Positions 17,531-26,771 of a stretch of DNA of 64,000 bases are shown here, one piece after another. The translations under genes were made by a program, and so were the position numbers. Each line of letters begins with the position of its first letter. Within the stretch, counting starts at the first letter, position 1. The notes below the pieces were generated by a model. It saw only the letters and a list, made by a program, of their open reading frames with translations, did no database searches and was not told the origin of the DNA. This stretch comes from Streptomyces sp. AM 4-1-1. GTDB taxonomy: Bacteria > Actinomycetota > Actinomycetes > Streptomycetales > Streptomycetaceae. Where the stretch lies: contig NZ_CP119145.1 of assembly GCF_029167625.1 (NCBI RefSeq), forward strand, positions 6,882,001 through 6,946,000, read 5' to 3'.

Positions 17531-18439
17531 ATGACCCCGAACCCGCACGACAGCGCACGTCCCTGGCGCGGCATCATGGTCGCCACCCCGATCCCGCTGC
17601 GCGAAGACCTCTCCGTCGACTACGAGGCGTACGCCGAGCACGTCAGCTGGCTGATCGGTTCGGGCTGCGACGGCGTCGTACCCAACGGCTCGCTGGGTGA
17701 GTACCAGACCCTCACCGACGAGGAGCGCGCCCGCGTCGTCACCACCGCCGTGGAAGCGGCCGGGGACGGCGCGAGGGTGATGCCCGGCGTCGCCGCCTAC
17801 GGCAGCGCGGAGTCCCTGAGGTGGGCCGAGCAGGCGGCCGAGGCCGGGGCGGGCTCGGTGCTGCTGCTGCCGCCGAACACCTTCCGGGCCGACCGCGCCT
17901 CCGTGCGCGCCCACTACGCCGAGGTGGCGAAGGCGGGCGTGCCGGTCGTCGCGTACAACAACCCCATCGACACCAAGGTCGACCTGGTTCCCGAGCTGCT
18001 CGCCGAGCTGTACGACGAGGGCTCGATCGTGGCGGTCAAGGAGTTCACCGGTGATGTCCGCCGGGCGTACGAGATCGCCGAACTGGCTCCGGGCCTCGAC
18101 CTGTTGATCGGCGCCGACGATGTGGTGCTGGAGCTGGCGCTGGCCGGCGCGGTCGGTTGGATCGCCGGCTACCCCAATGTGCTTCCGCGTGCCTCGGTCG
18201 AGCTCTACGACGCGGCTGTGGGGCACGACCTGGAGAAGGCGCTGCCGCTCTACCGCGCCCTGCACCCGCTGTTGCGCTGGGACTCCAAGTCGGAGTTCGT
18301 CCAGGCCATCAAGCTCTCCATGGACATCGCCGGACTTCCCGGCGGTCCCACCCGGGCGCCGCGAGGGCCGCTCGAACCGCAGGTCGAGACGGCCGTGCGC
18401 GCGGCCACCAAGAAGGTACTGGCCGAGGGGCTCGTCTAA
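17531..18439 (+). CDS. DapA-family lyase/deaminase, possibly hydroxyproline pathway
   Basis: 302-aa TIM-barrel enzyme of the dihydrodipicolinate synthase/N-acetylneuraminate lyase family. Schiff-base Lys170 (VAVKEF) and the proton-relay Tyr142 (VAYNNP) are present. The usual GTTGE is replaced by GSLGE (53-57), so it is probably not lysine-pathway DapA. With the adjacent ketoglutarate-semialdehyde-type dehydrogenase, it may be 1-pyrroline-4-hydroxy-2-carboxylate deaminase of the trans-4-hydroxyproline pathway. That is inference; other sugar-acid or keto-acid lyase activities are possible. ATG 17531 has GGGAG 6 nt upstream. Two copies of the shared palindrome lie in its promoter region. Confidence 0.88.
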   Translation: MTPNPHDSARPWRGIMVATPIPLREDLSVDYEAYAEHVSWLIGSGCDGVVPNGSLGEYQTLTDEERARVVTTAVEAAGDGARVMPGVAAYGSAESLRWAEQAAEAGAGSVLLLPPNTFRADRASVRAHYAEVAKAGVPVVAYNNPIDTKVDLVPELLAELYDEGSIVAVKEFTGDVRRAYEIAELAPGLDLLIGADDVVLELALAGAVGWIAGYPNVLPRASVELYDAAVGHDLEKALPLYRALHPLLRWDSKSEFVQAIKLSMDIAGLPGGPTRAPRGPLEPQVETAVRAATKKVLAEGLV

Positions 18440-18825
18440 CGGCTTCGCCCGTGACGGGGGGAGCGGGCCGGAGAGCCGTCCCGGCTTCATAAGGCCGGTT
18501 CCCCGGCGGCCGGGGTCGGAGCGGGGCCGGTGGCCGGCGGCGCCCGCCCGGTTCGGCTCGCCCGGCCGGCCGGGGGCGGGCGGCGGTGGCGGCCGTCCGC
18601 CAGCGGTCTCCGCCGTCACCGGTCTCGGCCACCGCCGGCTGAATCCGGTCGCCCCCGTTCGCGGAGCGTCCGCGTCCGGGGACGCTCCTCGTACCATCGC
18701 CACGGCTCATCGCCACGGCCCGGCCCGGGTGCGAGTCCGTCCGGGCCCCGGGGAACACGGCCCCCGGCAACACGTATCGCGTCACCGAATCCGACCCACC
18801 GCCCCCTTTCCGAAGGTCCTCTCCC
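18440..18825. other. Intergenic gap, 386 bp, no gene seen
   Basis: Very GC-rich. No frame has a ribosome site plus credible protein. It holds imperfect hairpins, the clearest with arms at 18541-18551 and 18570-18582 (two extra G in the second arm), which could attenuate or end transcription between the lyase and the dehydrogenase genes. Confidence 0.55.
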
Positions 18826-20205
18826 ATGACTGTCATGTCCCACAACCCCGCCGACCCCCGCGACCTCGTGCTGTCCGTCCCGGCTCTCGGCGCGGCCGGT
18901 ACCGCCGCCGCCGTCGGAGAGGCCCGTGCCGCGTGGCCCGGTTGGCTCGCCATGGGCGCCGCCGCCCGCTCGGCCGCTCTCACCCGGGCCGCCGAGGCGA
19001 TCGAGGCGCACGCCGATGAACTCGTCGCGCTGACCGTCCGCGAGGTCGGCAAGCCGCTCGCCGAGGCCCGTGGCGAGGTCGCCCGCACGGCCGCGATCTG
19101 GCGCTACTACGCCCAGGCCCCCTACGCGCCGTCCGGCTCCGTCCACGAACCCGCCGCGGGCCAGGGCCTGTTGCTCACCCGCCGCCGCCCGTACGGCGTG
19201 GCGGGGCTGATCACCCCCTGGAACTTCCCGCTGGCCATTCCCACCTGGAAGGCCGCCCCCGCCCTGGCCGCGGGGAACACGGTCGTGCTGAAACCCGCGC
19301 CCGAGGCCCCCGCCTGCGCCCTCCGGCTCGCCGAGCTGGCGGGTCTGCCCGAGGGAGTGCTCACGGTCGCCCCCGGCGGAGCGGAGGAGGGGGAAGCGCT
19401 GGTCCAGGCCGCCGACGTGGTGTCCTTCACCGGTTCCACCGGTGTCGGCCGGGCCGTCGTCGAAGCCGCCACCACCCGCGGTGTCCCGGTCCAGGCCGAG
19501 ATGGGCGGCCTCAACTCCGCGCTCGTCCTTCCCGACGCCGACCTGGAGCGGACCACCGCCCATCTGGTCTCCGCCATCGCCGGGTACGCCGGTCAGAAGT
19601 GCACCGCGACCAGCAGGGTGATCGCCGTCGGCCAGGTGTACGAGCCCCTGCGCGACGCCCTCGCCAAGGCACTGGCCGCCGAACCGGCGGCCGATCCCAC
19701 CGAGGCGGGGACCGTCTGCGGACCGGTCATCTCCGCGGCCGCCCGTGACCGGCTCGCCGCGGCGATCGACTCGGCCCGCGCGGCCGGCGCCACCGTCCTC
19801 GCGGGTGGCGCGACGCCGGCTCGTGACGGCTGGTTCGTCGAACCGACCCTCCTGGCGGACGTCCCGGCCGACCACCCCCTGCGCACCGAGGAGTTCTTCG
19901 GCCCGGTCGCCGTACTGCTGTCCGCCGCCGATCAGGACGAGGCGACCGCCCTCGCCAACGACACCCGGCACACCCTCGCCGCCTCCGTCCACACCCGGGA
20001 CCTCGACGCCGCGCTCGCCTGCGCCGACCGGCTCGACGCGGGCATGATCCGCGTCAACGCCCCCTCCAGCGGCGTGGACTTCCACCTGCCGTTCGGCGGG
20101 ACCGGGGCGGCGAGCCACGGGCCCAGGGAACAGGGCCAGGCCGCGCTCGACTTCTTCACGGCGAGCCGCACGGTGACCCTGCTGCCCGCCGGGCAGCCTC
20201 GCTGA
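18826..20205 (+). CDS. Aldehyde dehydrogenase, 2-oxoglutarate-semialdehyde type
   Basis: 459-aa NAD(P)-dependent aldehyde dehydrogenase. Catalytic Cys259 (AGQKCTATSR), Glu225 (AEMGGLN) and Asn133 (PWNFP) are present. The GQKCTATSR and EMGGLNSAL blocks are those of 2,5-dioxovalerate (ketoglutarate semialdehyde) dehydrogenases, which finish hydroxyproline, arabinose and glucarate breakdown by making 2-oxoglutarate. No sugar genes are near, but a DapA-family gene and a prolyl peptidase are. ATG 18826 is used (AAGG about 10 nt upstream); ATG 18835 is an alternative. The substrate is inferred. Confidence 0.88.
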   Translation: MTVMSHNPADPRDLVLSVPALGAAGTAAAVGEARAAWPGWLAMGAAARSAALTRAAEAIEAHADELVALTVREVGKPLAEARGEVARTAAIWRYYAQAPYAPSGSVHEPAAGQGLLLTRRRPYGVAGLITPWNFPLAIPTWKAAPALAAGNTVVLKPAPEAPACALRLAELAGLPEGVLTVAPGGAEEGEALVQAADVVSFTGSTGVGRAVVEAATTRGVPVQAEMGGLNSALVLPDADLERTTAHLVSAIAGYAGQKCTATSRVIAVGQVYEPLRDALAKALAAEPAADPTEAGTVCGPVISAAARDRLAAAIDSARAAGATVLAGGATPARDGWFVEPTLLADVPADHPLRTEEFFGPVAVLLSAADQDEATALANDTRHTLAASVHTRDLDAALACADRLDAGMIRVNAPSSGVDFHLPFGGTGAASHGPREQGQAALDFFTASRTVTLLPAGQPR

Positions 20206-20263
20206 CCGGCGGCGGTGGGAGCCGGCCGACGACCGGCGGCAGCGGACCGGCGGCGCGAAGTGC

Positions 20264-20274
20264 AACGTGACATT
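20264..20274. promoter_or_regulatory. GntR/FCD operator candidate, site 3
   Basis: AACGTGACATT, one mismatch from a perfect 11-bp palindrome of the AATGT-S-ACATT type. It lies 33 bp before the GntR start codon, so the regulator probably controls its own gene. Confidence 0.55.
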
Positions 20275-20306
20275 GTACGCTGGCCTCCTGACCTTTGGAG
20301 GCACAC

Positions 20307-21020
20307 ATGGCGGACCACAAGCATCGCGCCGCCCTCGTCCCCGTCCAGGAGCGACTGCGGGACCAGGTGATCCACGCGCTGCGCGCCGCGCTGATCTCGG
20401 GCGAACTGCGGCCGGGGGTCATCTATTCGGCCCCCGCTCTCGCAGCCGACTTCGAGGTCTCCGCCACCCCGGTCCGCGAGGCCATGCTCGATCTCGCCCG
20501 TGAGGGGCTGGTGGAGCCCGTCCGCAACAAGGGTTTCCGTGTCACCGAACTGACCGAGCGGGACCTCGACGAGTACACCGAGATCCGCGCGCTGATCGAG
20601 GTGCCGATCGTCGGGAGAACGACCCTCACGGCCACGCCCGCGCAGCTGGAGGGGCTGCGCCCGCTGGCCGACGCGATCGTCGTGGCCGCCCGCAGGCACG
20701 ATCTGAGCGGCTATCTGGAGGCCGACCGCAGATTCCACCTCGATCTGCTCGCGCTGGCGGGCAACGCCCGTCTGGTCGAGCAGGTCGGCGAACTGCGCAA
20801 GCGTTCCCGCCTCTACGGGCTGAACGGTCTCGACCGGGCGGGCCGCCTGGTCGAGTCCGCCGAGGAGCATCCCCAGCTCCTGGACCTGATGCTGTCCGGC
20901 GACTCCGCCGGCGCCCAGGAGCACATGGCACGCCACCTCGGTCATGTCCGGTCCCTCTGGGCGGTCGGCAGGCCGGTGGCCGCCGCGCCGACCGCGGGGA
21001 CCCGCCTCGGCGTTTCCTGA
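20307..21020 (+). CDS. GntR-family regulator, FadR/FCD subfamily
   Basis: 237-aa regulator. The winged helix (about 12-78) contains LISGELRPG and the recognition helix region VSATPVREAMLDLAREGLV, followed by an all-helical FCD domain with likely metal/effector residues Asp and His (DRRFHLDLL, HMARHLGHV). FCD proteins usually bind an organic acid and leave DNA. ATG 20307 is chosen because GGAGG sits 5 nt upstream. A shared palindrome lies 33 bp before the start, and copies occur before the lyase and transporter genes, so it is the likely local repressor of the peptide-catabolism set. Confidence 0.92.
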   Translation: MADHKHRAALVPVQERLRDQVIHALRAALISGELRPGVIYSAPALAADFEVSATPVREAMLDLAREGLVEPVRNKGFRVTELTERDLDEYTEIRALIEVPIVGRTTLTATPAQLEGLRPLADAIVVAARRHDLSGYLEADRRFHLDLLALAGNARLVEQVGELRKRSRLYGLNGLDRAGRLVESAEEHPQLLDLMLSGDSAGAQEHMARHLGHVRSLWAVGRPVAAAPTAGTRLGVS

Positions 21021-21098
21021 ACCGGCGGCCGTACCGAAGGCCCCCTCGCCGGGTCCGGACCGCCCCGCACCCACCGAACCCCGTACCCCCGCCGGACC

Positions 21099-21115
21099 GT
21101 GGCTCCGGGAGCCAC
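21099..21115. terminator. Hairpin between convergent GntR and aminopeptidase genes
   Basis: GTGGCTC (21099-21105) pairs with GAGCCAC (21109-21115) around a 3-nt loop. It lies 78 bp after the GntR stop, in the 260-bp gap before the convergent aminopeptidase gene. Short but perfect. Confidence 0.45.
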
Positions 21116-21280
21116 CTCCGGCCACCACGGACAGGGAAGGGCCCGGCGGGGCCCGTGGCCGAGGACCGCACGGTCCCGGCCTGACACCGGTACGCGGCAT
21201 GGCCCGGACCCGTACCGCACGCGCCGCCCCTCCTCACCTGCTGCCGGGGACGGGCGGCGGACCCGTCCCCGGCGGGTACA

Positions 21281-22768
21281 TCAGGCCAGCAGGTCGCCCA
21301 TCCACTCCTCGATCCCCGCCACCGTGCGCGGCAGGGCGCCGGACATCAGCCGGGCACCGTCGGCGGTGATCACGAGGTCGTCCTCGATCCGGACCCCGAT
21401 GCCGCGCAGCTCCTTGGGCAGGAACTCGTCGTCGGGCTGGAGGTACAGGCCCGGTTCGACGGTGAGCACCTGACCCTCGGCCAGCTCGCCGTCGAGATAG
21501 GTTTCGGCGCGGGCCTTGGCGCAGTCATGGACGTCGAGACCGAGCATGTGCCCGCTGCTGCAGAGGGTCCAGCGGCGGAACAGCCCGCTGTCCTCGCGCA
21601 GCGCCTCCTCGGCGGATATCCGCAGGACACCCCAGTCGGCCAGTCCCTCGGCCACGACCCGCATCGCCGCCTGGTGGAAGTCGCGGAAGCTGGCCCCCGG
21701 GCGCAGCGCGGCGATACCGGCGTCCTGCGCGGCGAGCACCAGCTCGTAGACCTGCCGCTGCAACGGTGAGAAGGTGCCGCTCAGGGGCAGCGTGCGGGTG
21801 ATGTCGGCGGTGTAGAGGGTGTCGGTCTCCACCCCCGCGTCGAGCAGCAGCAGATGCCCGGGGTCGAGGGGCCCGTCGTTGCGAATCCAGTGCAGCACAC
21901 AGGCGTGGGCGCCGGTGGCCGCGATGGTCTCGTACCCGGTGCCGTTGCCCTCGGCGCGGGCGCGCCGGCCGAAGGTGCCCTCGATCCAGCGCTCACCGCG
22001 CGGGTGGCGCAGGGCGGCGGGGAGCGCGCGGACGACGTCCTCGAACCCGGAAACCGTGTGGTCCACGGCGAGCTGGAGCTGGGCGACCTCCCACTCGTCC
22101 TTGACGAGGCGCAGCTCGGAGAGGACGGCCGCGAGGCGCGCGTCGTGCGGGGTGGTGCCCCGGTCGCCGCCCCGGCCGGTGGCGTCGTCGATCTCGGGGT
22201 CCACTCCGGTCAGCACCCGGGTCGTGGGCTGCGGCCCGGTCAGCAGCTTCGCGAGATCGTCCAGGTGCCGGGTGCGCACCCCGGTGAGCTGGGCGGCCTC
22301 GTCGAGGTCGGGGCGGCGGCCGACCCAGAACTCGCCGTAGCGGCGGTCGCGGTAGAACTCCGATCCGTACGCGGAGTCGCCCCCGCGCGGGGAACGCGGA
22401 CGCAGATGGAGGAACGCTTCACCCGTCGGCTCCAGCACGAGGACGTGTCCGACCTGGTCCTCTCCGGTGAGGCCGGTGAGCCAGGCGTAGGCGCTGTGCG
22501 GGCGGAACCGGAAGTCCGAGTCGTTGCTGCGGACCTTCAGCTGTCCGGCGGGGACGATCAGCCGTTCGCCGGGGAACGCCGCGGTGAGCCGCTCGCGGCG
22601 GGCGCCGGTGAGCGCGTACCCGGGCACCCGGGCGTCGGCGGGCAGCGGGGTGGCGGCCCAGCCCGTACCCATGAAGGCGTCGAGGGCGGGGGAGACGTCC
22701 CGGTCATGGCTTCCGGTGTGGAAGGCCGCGGCCTGTGCGGACGCGCCGGGGTCGGTGTCGAGGGTCAC
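21281..22768 (-). CDS. Xaa-Pro aminopeptidase (aminopeptidase P, M24B)
   Basis: 495-aa cytoplasmic metallopeptidase that removes the first residue when the second is proline or hydroxyproline. An N-terminal creatinase-like domain (to about 215) precedes the pita-bread domain with all five metal ligands: Asp310 and Asp322, His407 (SGHMLGLDVHD), Glu438 (VEPGLY) and Glu462 (RIEDDL). GTG 22768 is chosen because AAGGAG lies 8 nt upstream. It is divergent from the peptide ABC transporter and shares with it a control region containing the AATGTCACATT palindrome, so imported proline peptides are the likely substrate. Confidence 0.94.
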   Translation of the reverse strand: MTLDTDPGASAQAAAFHTGSHDRDVSPALDAFMGTGWAATPLPADARVPGYALTGARRERLTAAFPGERLIVPAGQLKVRSNDSDFRFRPHSAYAWLTGLTGEDQVGHVLVLEPTGEAFLHLRPRSPRGGDSAYGSEFYRDRRYGEFWVGRRPDLDEAAQLTGVRTRHLDDLAKLLTGPQPTTRVLTGVDPEIDDATGRGGDRGTTPHDARLAAVLSELRLVKDEWEVAQLQLAVDHTVSGFEDVVRALPAALRHPRGERWIEGTFGRRARAEGNGTGYETIAATGAHACVLHWIRNDGPLDPGHLLLLDAGVETDTLYTADITRTLPLSGTFSPLQRQVYELVLAAQDAGIAALRPGASFRDFHQAAMRVVAEGLADWGVLRISAEEALREDSGLFRRWTLCSSGHMLGLDVHDCAKARAETYLDGELAEGQVLTVEPGLYLQPDDEFLPKELRGIGVRIEDDLVITADGARLMSGALPRTVAGIEEWMGDLLA

Positions 22769-22903
22769 GAAGGGGCTCCTTCGGCGTAGTGGGCGGTGAG
22801 GGTCGGTCCGGCCGCTTCCCGAGCGGGCCCGGTCTCCCCGTGCCACGGCGGGGAAAGGGGAGGTTCACGAGGGACACAGCTCGATAACGGGGAGCGAGAT
22901 CCC

Positions 22904-22932
22904 TTGTCAGTGCAATGTCACATTACTATGTT
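22904..22932 (+). promoter_or_regulatory. Promoter of the peptide ABC transporter operon
   Basis: TTGTCA (22904-22909), a 17-bp spacer and TATGTT (22927-22932): the best vegetative-type promoter in the window. The 11-bp palindrome AATGTCACATT (22914-22924) fills the spacer. Leader of about 100 nt to ATG 23038. Confidence 0.65.
22914..22924. promoter_or_regulatory. GntR/FCD operator candidate, site 4 (best copy)
   Basis: AATGT-C-ACATT, a perfect 11-bp palindrome placed exactly between the -35 and -10 of the transporter promoter. It is also upstream of the divergent aminopeptidase gene, so one bound dimer could silence both. Confidence 0.65.
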
Positions 22933-23037
22933 ACGCATCACATCAGGGTTCGGCCTGACCTTTTCGGCCACCCCTTCCACTCGTGGACCAGTCGCGCGGA
23001 CGGACGACGACAGCCACGACCCACAGCGGAGTTGCAC

Positions 23038-24777
23038 ATGAACAGGCGCACCCACACGGCACTCGCGGCGACGATCGCGGCGGCACTCACCCTCGGCCTC
23101 GCGGCCTGTTCCAAGGACGACACCGGCTCGCACCGCGGTGACCGGGGCGCCAAGGCCCCGGGCGCCGCCTCGGGCACGATCGTCGGCGGCACTCCGGTCA
23201 AGGGCGGCACCCTCACCGTTCTGTCCAACCAGGACTTCTCGCATCTCGACCCGGCGCGCAACTGGACCATGCCGAACATGAACTTCGGCATCCGGCTGCT
23301 CTACCGCACCCTGGTGACCTTCAAGGCCGAGCCGGGCGCCGCGGGCAGCGAGTTGGTGCCGGACCTCGCCACCGACCTGGGCCGCCCGTCCGACGGCGGC
23401 AAGACCTGGACCTTCACGCTGAAGAAGGGCCTCAGTTACGAGGACGGCAGCCCGATCAAGGCCGCCGACGTCAAGTACAACGTCGAGCGCTCCTTCGCCC
23501 CCGACCTCACCGGCGGCCCCGACTACGCCTCGCAGTACCTCGCCGACGCCGCCGGCTACACCGGACCGCTGACGGGCAAGCACCTCGCCTCGATCGAGAC
23601 CCCGGACGACTCCACGATCGTCTTCCGCCTCAAGCGGCCGGTCGCCGAGTTCTCCTACACGGCGACCCTGCCCACCTTCTCGCCGGTGCCGCAGTCCCGG
23701 GAGAAGGGCACCCAGTACGACCTGCGCCCCTTCTCCTCGGGCCCCTACAAGATCGACACCTACGACCGGGGCAAGCAGCTCACCCTGGTCCGCAACGAGC
23801 ACTGGTCACCGGAGACGGACACCGTCCGCAAGGCGTACCCCGACAAGATCGTCGTCGTGCAGGGGCTCAAGGGCGGCCAGATCGACGACCGGCTGATCGC
23901 CAGCAAGGGCGCCGACGCCTCCGCCGTCGAGTGGTCCCAGCTGCGGCCCGAATCGGTGGCCAAGGTCCTGCCCAAGGCGGAGGTGAAGTCCCGGCTGGTC
24001 GCCGAGCGCACCGGCTGCACCGACATGCTCTACCTCAACACCTCCAAGGCGCCCTTCGACGACCCCAAGGTCCGCGAGGCCATGATGTACGCCGTCGACC
24101 GCAGCGCCCAGGTCACCGCGTACGGAGGCCCGGCGATGACCGACGACGCCACCTCCTACCTGCCCCCCGCCCTCACCGGAGGCGTCGAGCAGGACCCGCT
24201 GAAGATCGCCGACACCGGCGACCCGGCCAAGGCCAAGGAACTGCTCGCGGCGGCCGGCAAGCCCCACCTCAAGCTGAGCCTCACCGTCTCCGCCGGCGAG
24301 AAGAGCCGGGGCGAGGCACTCCAGCAGAACCTCGCCAAGGCCGGGATCGACGTCACCATCTCCACCGCCGACGCGTCCGTCTACTACGACACCATCGGTG
24401 ACACCAAGTCCGCCCCGGACCTGGCGATCAGCGGCTGGTGCCCGGACTACCCCTCAGGCGCGACCTTCCTGCCCTTCGTGTTCGACGGCCGGACCATCAA
24501 GGTGAAGGGCAATCAGGGCAACTACTCGCAGTTCCGGGACAAGGCGACGTCCGACCGCATCGACCAGATCGCCGGGATGCCCGACGTCGCACAGGCCAAC
24601 AAGGCATGGATCGAGCTGGACCGTGACATCCTCGCCAAGGCTCCGGCCGTGCCGCTGCTCTGGCCGCGCCGCCCGCTGATGGTCGGCACCAACGTCGCGG
24701 GCGCCTTCGGACACCCCGTGTGGACCGGGATGTTCGACTTCGCCACGATCGGCCTCAAGAACCCCTCCAAGAACTAG
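23038..24777 (+). CDS. Peptide ABC transporter substrate-binding lipoprotein (SBP family 5)
   Basis: 579-aa extracytoplasmic receptor of the DppA/OppA type. The lipobox is LAAC (Cys24). Family features follow: GGTLTVLSNQDFSHLDPARNW, LYRTLVTFK, the KTWTFTLKKGLSYEDGSPIKAADVKYN block and DPKVREAMMYAVDR. ATG 23038 has GGAG 7 nt upstream. It is the first gene of a five-gene operon (two permeases, two ATPases). Family-5 proteins bind peptides and some other solutes; the prolyl aminopeptidase next door favours peptides. Confidence 0.95.
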   Translation: MNRRTHTALAATIAAALTLGLAACSKDDTGSHRGDRGAKAPGAASGTIVGGTPVKGGTLTVLSNQDFSHLDPARNWTMPNMNFGIRLLYRTLVTFKAEPGAAGSELVPDLATDLGRPSDGGKTWTFTLKKGLSYEDGSPIKAADVKYNVERSFAPDLTGGPDYASQYLADAAGYTGPLTGKHLASIETPDDSTIVFRLKRPVAEFSYTATLPTFSPVPQSREKGTQYDLRPFSSGPYKIDTYDRGKQLTLVRNEHWSPETDTVRKAYPDKIVVVQGLKGGQIDDRLIASKGADASAVEWSQLRPESVAKVLPKAEVKSRLVAERTGCTDMLYLNTSKAPFDDPKVREAMMYAVDRSAQVTAYGGPAMTDDATSYLPPALTGGVEQDPLKIADTGDPAKAKELLAAAGKPHLKLSLTVSAGEKSRGEALQQNLAKAGIDVTISTADASVYYDTIGDTKSAPDLAISGWCPDYPSGATFLPFVFDGRTIKVKGNQGNYSQFRDKATSDRIDQIAGMPDVAQANKAWIELDRDILAKAPAVPLLWPRRPLMVGTNVAGAFGHPVWTGMFDFATIGLKNPSKN

Positions 24778-24793
24778 CGTGGGGACTCCACCG

Positions 24794-25786
24794 ATGAATC
24801 CGACGACCGAACCCGTGACGGTGTTCCCCGCCGCCCCCGCGGTCCCGGCCCCCGCGGCCCCGGGGCCCGACACATCCGAGAAACCCGCTGTCAAAGGACC
24901 GTGGCGGCTGGTCCGCGAACAGCTCTGGTCCCGGCCGTCCGCCAGATTCGGCCTCGTCATGGTCGGCCTCCTGGTGCTGCTGGCCGTCCTGGCCGACCCG
25001 CTCAGCGCCCTCGGCGGCTGGTCACCGGAGGAGTTCGACAAGAACGCCATCGACCCCTACCTCGGCGGACTGCCCATCGGCGGCTTCGGCGGCGTGGGAG
25101 CGGAACACTGGCTCGGCGTCGAACCCTCCACCGGTCGCGACCTGTTCGCCCGGGTCCTGTACGGCGGCCGCACCTCACTGCTGATCGCCTTCACCGCTAC
25201 CGCCGTCGTGGTGGTGGCGGGCACCATGGCGGGCATCGCCGCGGGCTACTTCGGCGGCCGGGTGGACGCCGCGCTCTCCCGGCTGATGGACCTCACCATG
25301 TCCTTCCCCTCACTGATCTTCATGATCTCGATGATGTCGGTCGCCAAGGACGTCAACCGCGTCCTCCTGATGACCGCGGTGATCGGCCTCTTCGGCTGGC
25401 CCGGCATCGCCCGCGTCGTCCGCGGCCAGACCCTCTCGCTCAAACACCGCGAGTACGTCGACGCCGCCAGGGTCGGCGGCGCACGCTCCTGGCGCATCAT
25501 CACCCGCGAGATCCTGCCCAACGTCTCCGGCCCGATCATCGCGTACACCACCCTGCTGGTCCCCGGGATGATCAGCACCGAGGCCGCCCTCAGCTACCTC
25601 GGAGTGGGCGTGCGGCCCCCCACCCCCTCCTGGGGCCAGATGATCGCCGACAGCATCAACTTCTACGAGACCGACCCGACGTACTTCCTCATCCCGACCT
25701 TCTTCCTGTTCCTCGCGGTGCTCGCCTTCACCCTCCTCGGCGACGCGCTGCGCGACATCCTCGACCCCAGAGGAAGCCGCTCGTGA
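24794..25786 (+). CDS. Peptide ABC transporter permease (DppC/OppC type)
   Basis: 330-aa inner-membrane subunit. A Pro/Ala-rich cytoplasmic leader (about 40 aa) precedes the first helix (FGLVMVGLLVLLAVLADP), the periplasmic region HWLGVEPSTGRDLFARVLYG that marks DppC, and the EAA loop EYVDAARVGGARSWRIITREI that contacts the ATPases. ATG 24794 is preferred over GTG 24779, since GGGGA stands 8 nt before it. The gene order C then B is the reverse of the usual dppBC order. Confidence 0.94.
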   Translation: MNPTTEPVTVFPAAPAVPAPAAPGPDTSEKPAVKGPWRLVREQLWSRPSARFGLVMVGLLVLLAVLADPLSALGGWSPEEFDKNAIDPYLGGLPIGGFGGVGAEHWLGVEPSTGRDLFARVLYGGRTSLLIAFTATAVVVVAGTMAGIAAGYFGGRVDAALSRLMDLTMSFPSLIFMISMMSVAKDVNRVLLMTAVIGLFGWPGIARVVRGQTLSLKHREYVDAARVGGARSWRIITREILPNVSGPIIAYTTLLVPGMISTEAALSYLGVGVRPPTPSWGQMIADSINFYETDPTYFLIPTFFLFLAVLAFTLLGDALRDILDPRGSRS

Positions 25787-26769
25787 TCCTCTACCTCGGC
25801 CGCCGGCTGATCGGTGTGGCGGGCATCCTGCTCGTCATCTGCGCCATCACCTTCACCATCTTCTACCTGCTGCCCAGCGACCCGGCGGCAGCCGCCTGCG
25901 GCAAGACGTGCAGCCCCGAACGGCTCGCCGACGTCAAGGCCGCGATGGGCCTCGACCAGCCGATCTGGCGGCAGTTCTCCGACTACCTGACCGGGATCTT
26001 CACCGGTCGGGAGTACGGGTCCGGCGCCAGCGCCGTCCACTGCGGCTTCCCCTGCCTGGGCTACTCGTACGAGTACTCCATGCCGGTCTGGGGCCTCCTC
26101 GCCGACCGTATGCCGGTCTCCTTCTCGCTCGCCGTCGGCGCCGCCCTCCTCTGGCTGCTCCTCGGCCTCGGCGCCGGAATCGTCTCCGCGCTGCGCAAGG
26201 ACAGCCTGACCGACAAGTCGCTGATGGTCGTCTCCGTCGCCACGGCCTCGCTGCCCGTCTACTTCACCGCCATCATGCTGATCTGGGGCGCCGTCCGGCT
26301 CACCGGACTGCTGCCCTACCCCGCCTACGTCAGCCCCGCCGACGACCTCCTCGGCTGGGCCTCCAACCTGCTGCTCCCGTGGGTGGCGCTGGCCCTGCTG
26401 TACGCGGCCATGTACGCCAGACAGAGCCGCAACTCGATGATCGAGACGATGGCCGAGCCGTACATCCGCACCGCACGCGCCAAGGGACTGCCCGCCCGGA
26501 CCGTCACCTTCAAGCACGGACTGCGTTCGGGGATGACACCGATCCTCACCATCTTCGGCATGGACCTCGGCGGCCTCCTGGCCGGCGCCGTCATCACCGA
26601 ATCCATCTTCGGGCTCCCCGGCGTCGGACGGCTGTTCTACGACGCGCTGGCCCGCTCCGACCAGCCGGTGATCCTCGGCGTCACCCTGCTCGCCGCCTTC
26701 TTCATCGTCGTGGCCAACCTCCTCGTCGACCTGCTCTACGCCTACATCGACCCGAGAGTGAGGTACTGA
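25783..26769 (+). CDS. Peptide ABC transporter permease (DppB/OppB type)
   Basis: 328-aa inner-membrane subunit with about six helices and the EAA loop [23 protein letters not shown] 25783 overlaps the previous stop by 4 bp, with GAGGA upstream. The large extracytoplasmic loop after helix 1 carries two closely spaced cysteine pairs (CGKTC and CGFPC), which could form disulfides outside the cell; this is not a feature I associate with E. coli DppB. Confidence 0.94.
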   Translation: MILYLGRRLIGVAGILLVICAITFTIFYLLPSDPAAAACGKTCSPERLADVKAAMGLDQPIWRQFSDYLTGIFTGREYGSGASAVHCGFPCLGYSYEYSMPVWGLLADRMPVSFSLAVGAALLWLLLGLGAGIVSALRKDSLTDKSLMVVSVATASLPVYFTAIMLIWGAVRLTGLLPYPAYVSPADDLLGWASNLLLPWVALALLYAAMYARQSRNSMIETMAEPYIRTARAKGLPARTVTFKHGLRSGMTPILTIFGMDLGGLLAGAVITESIFGLPGVGRLFYDALARSDQPVILGVTLLAAFFIVVANLLVDLLYAYIDPRVRY

Positions 26770-26771
26770 CC

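Noticed and set aside
18440..18825. A missing small gene between the lyase and aldehyde dehydrogenase
   Set aside because: Open frames exist on both strands but none combines a ribosome site with a plausible protein.
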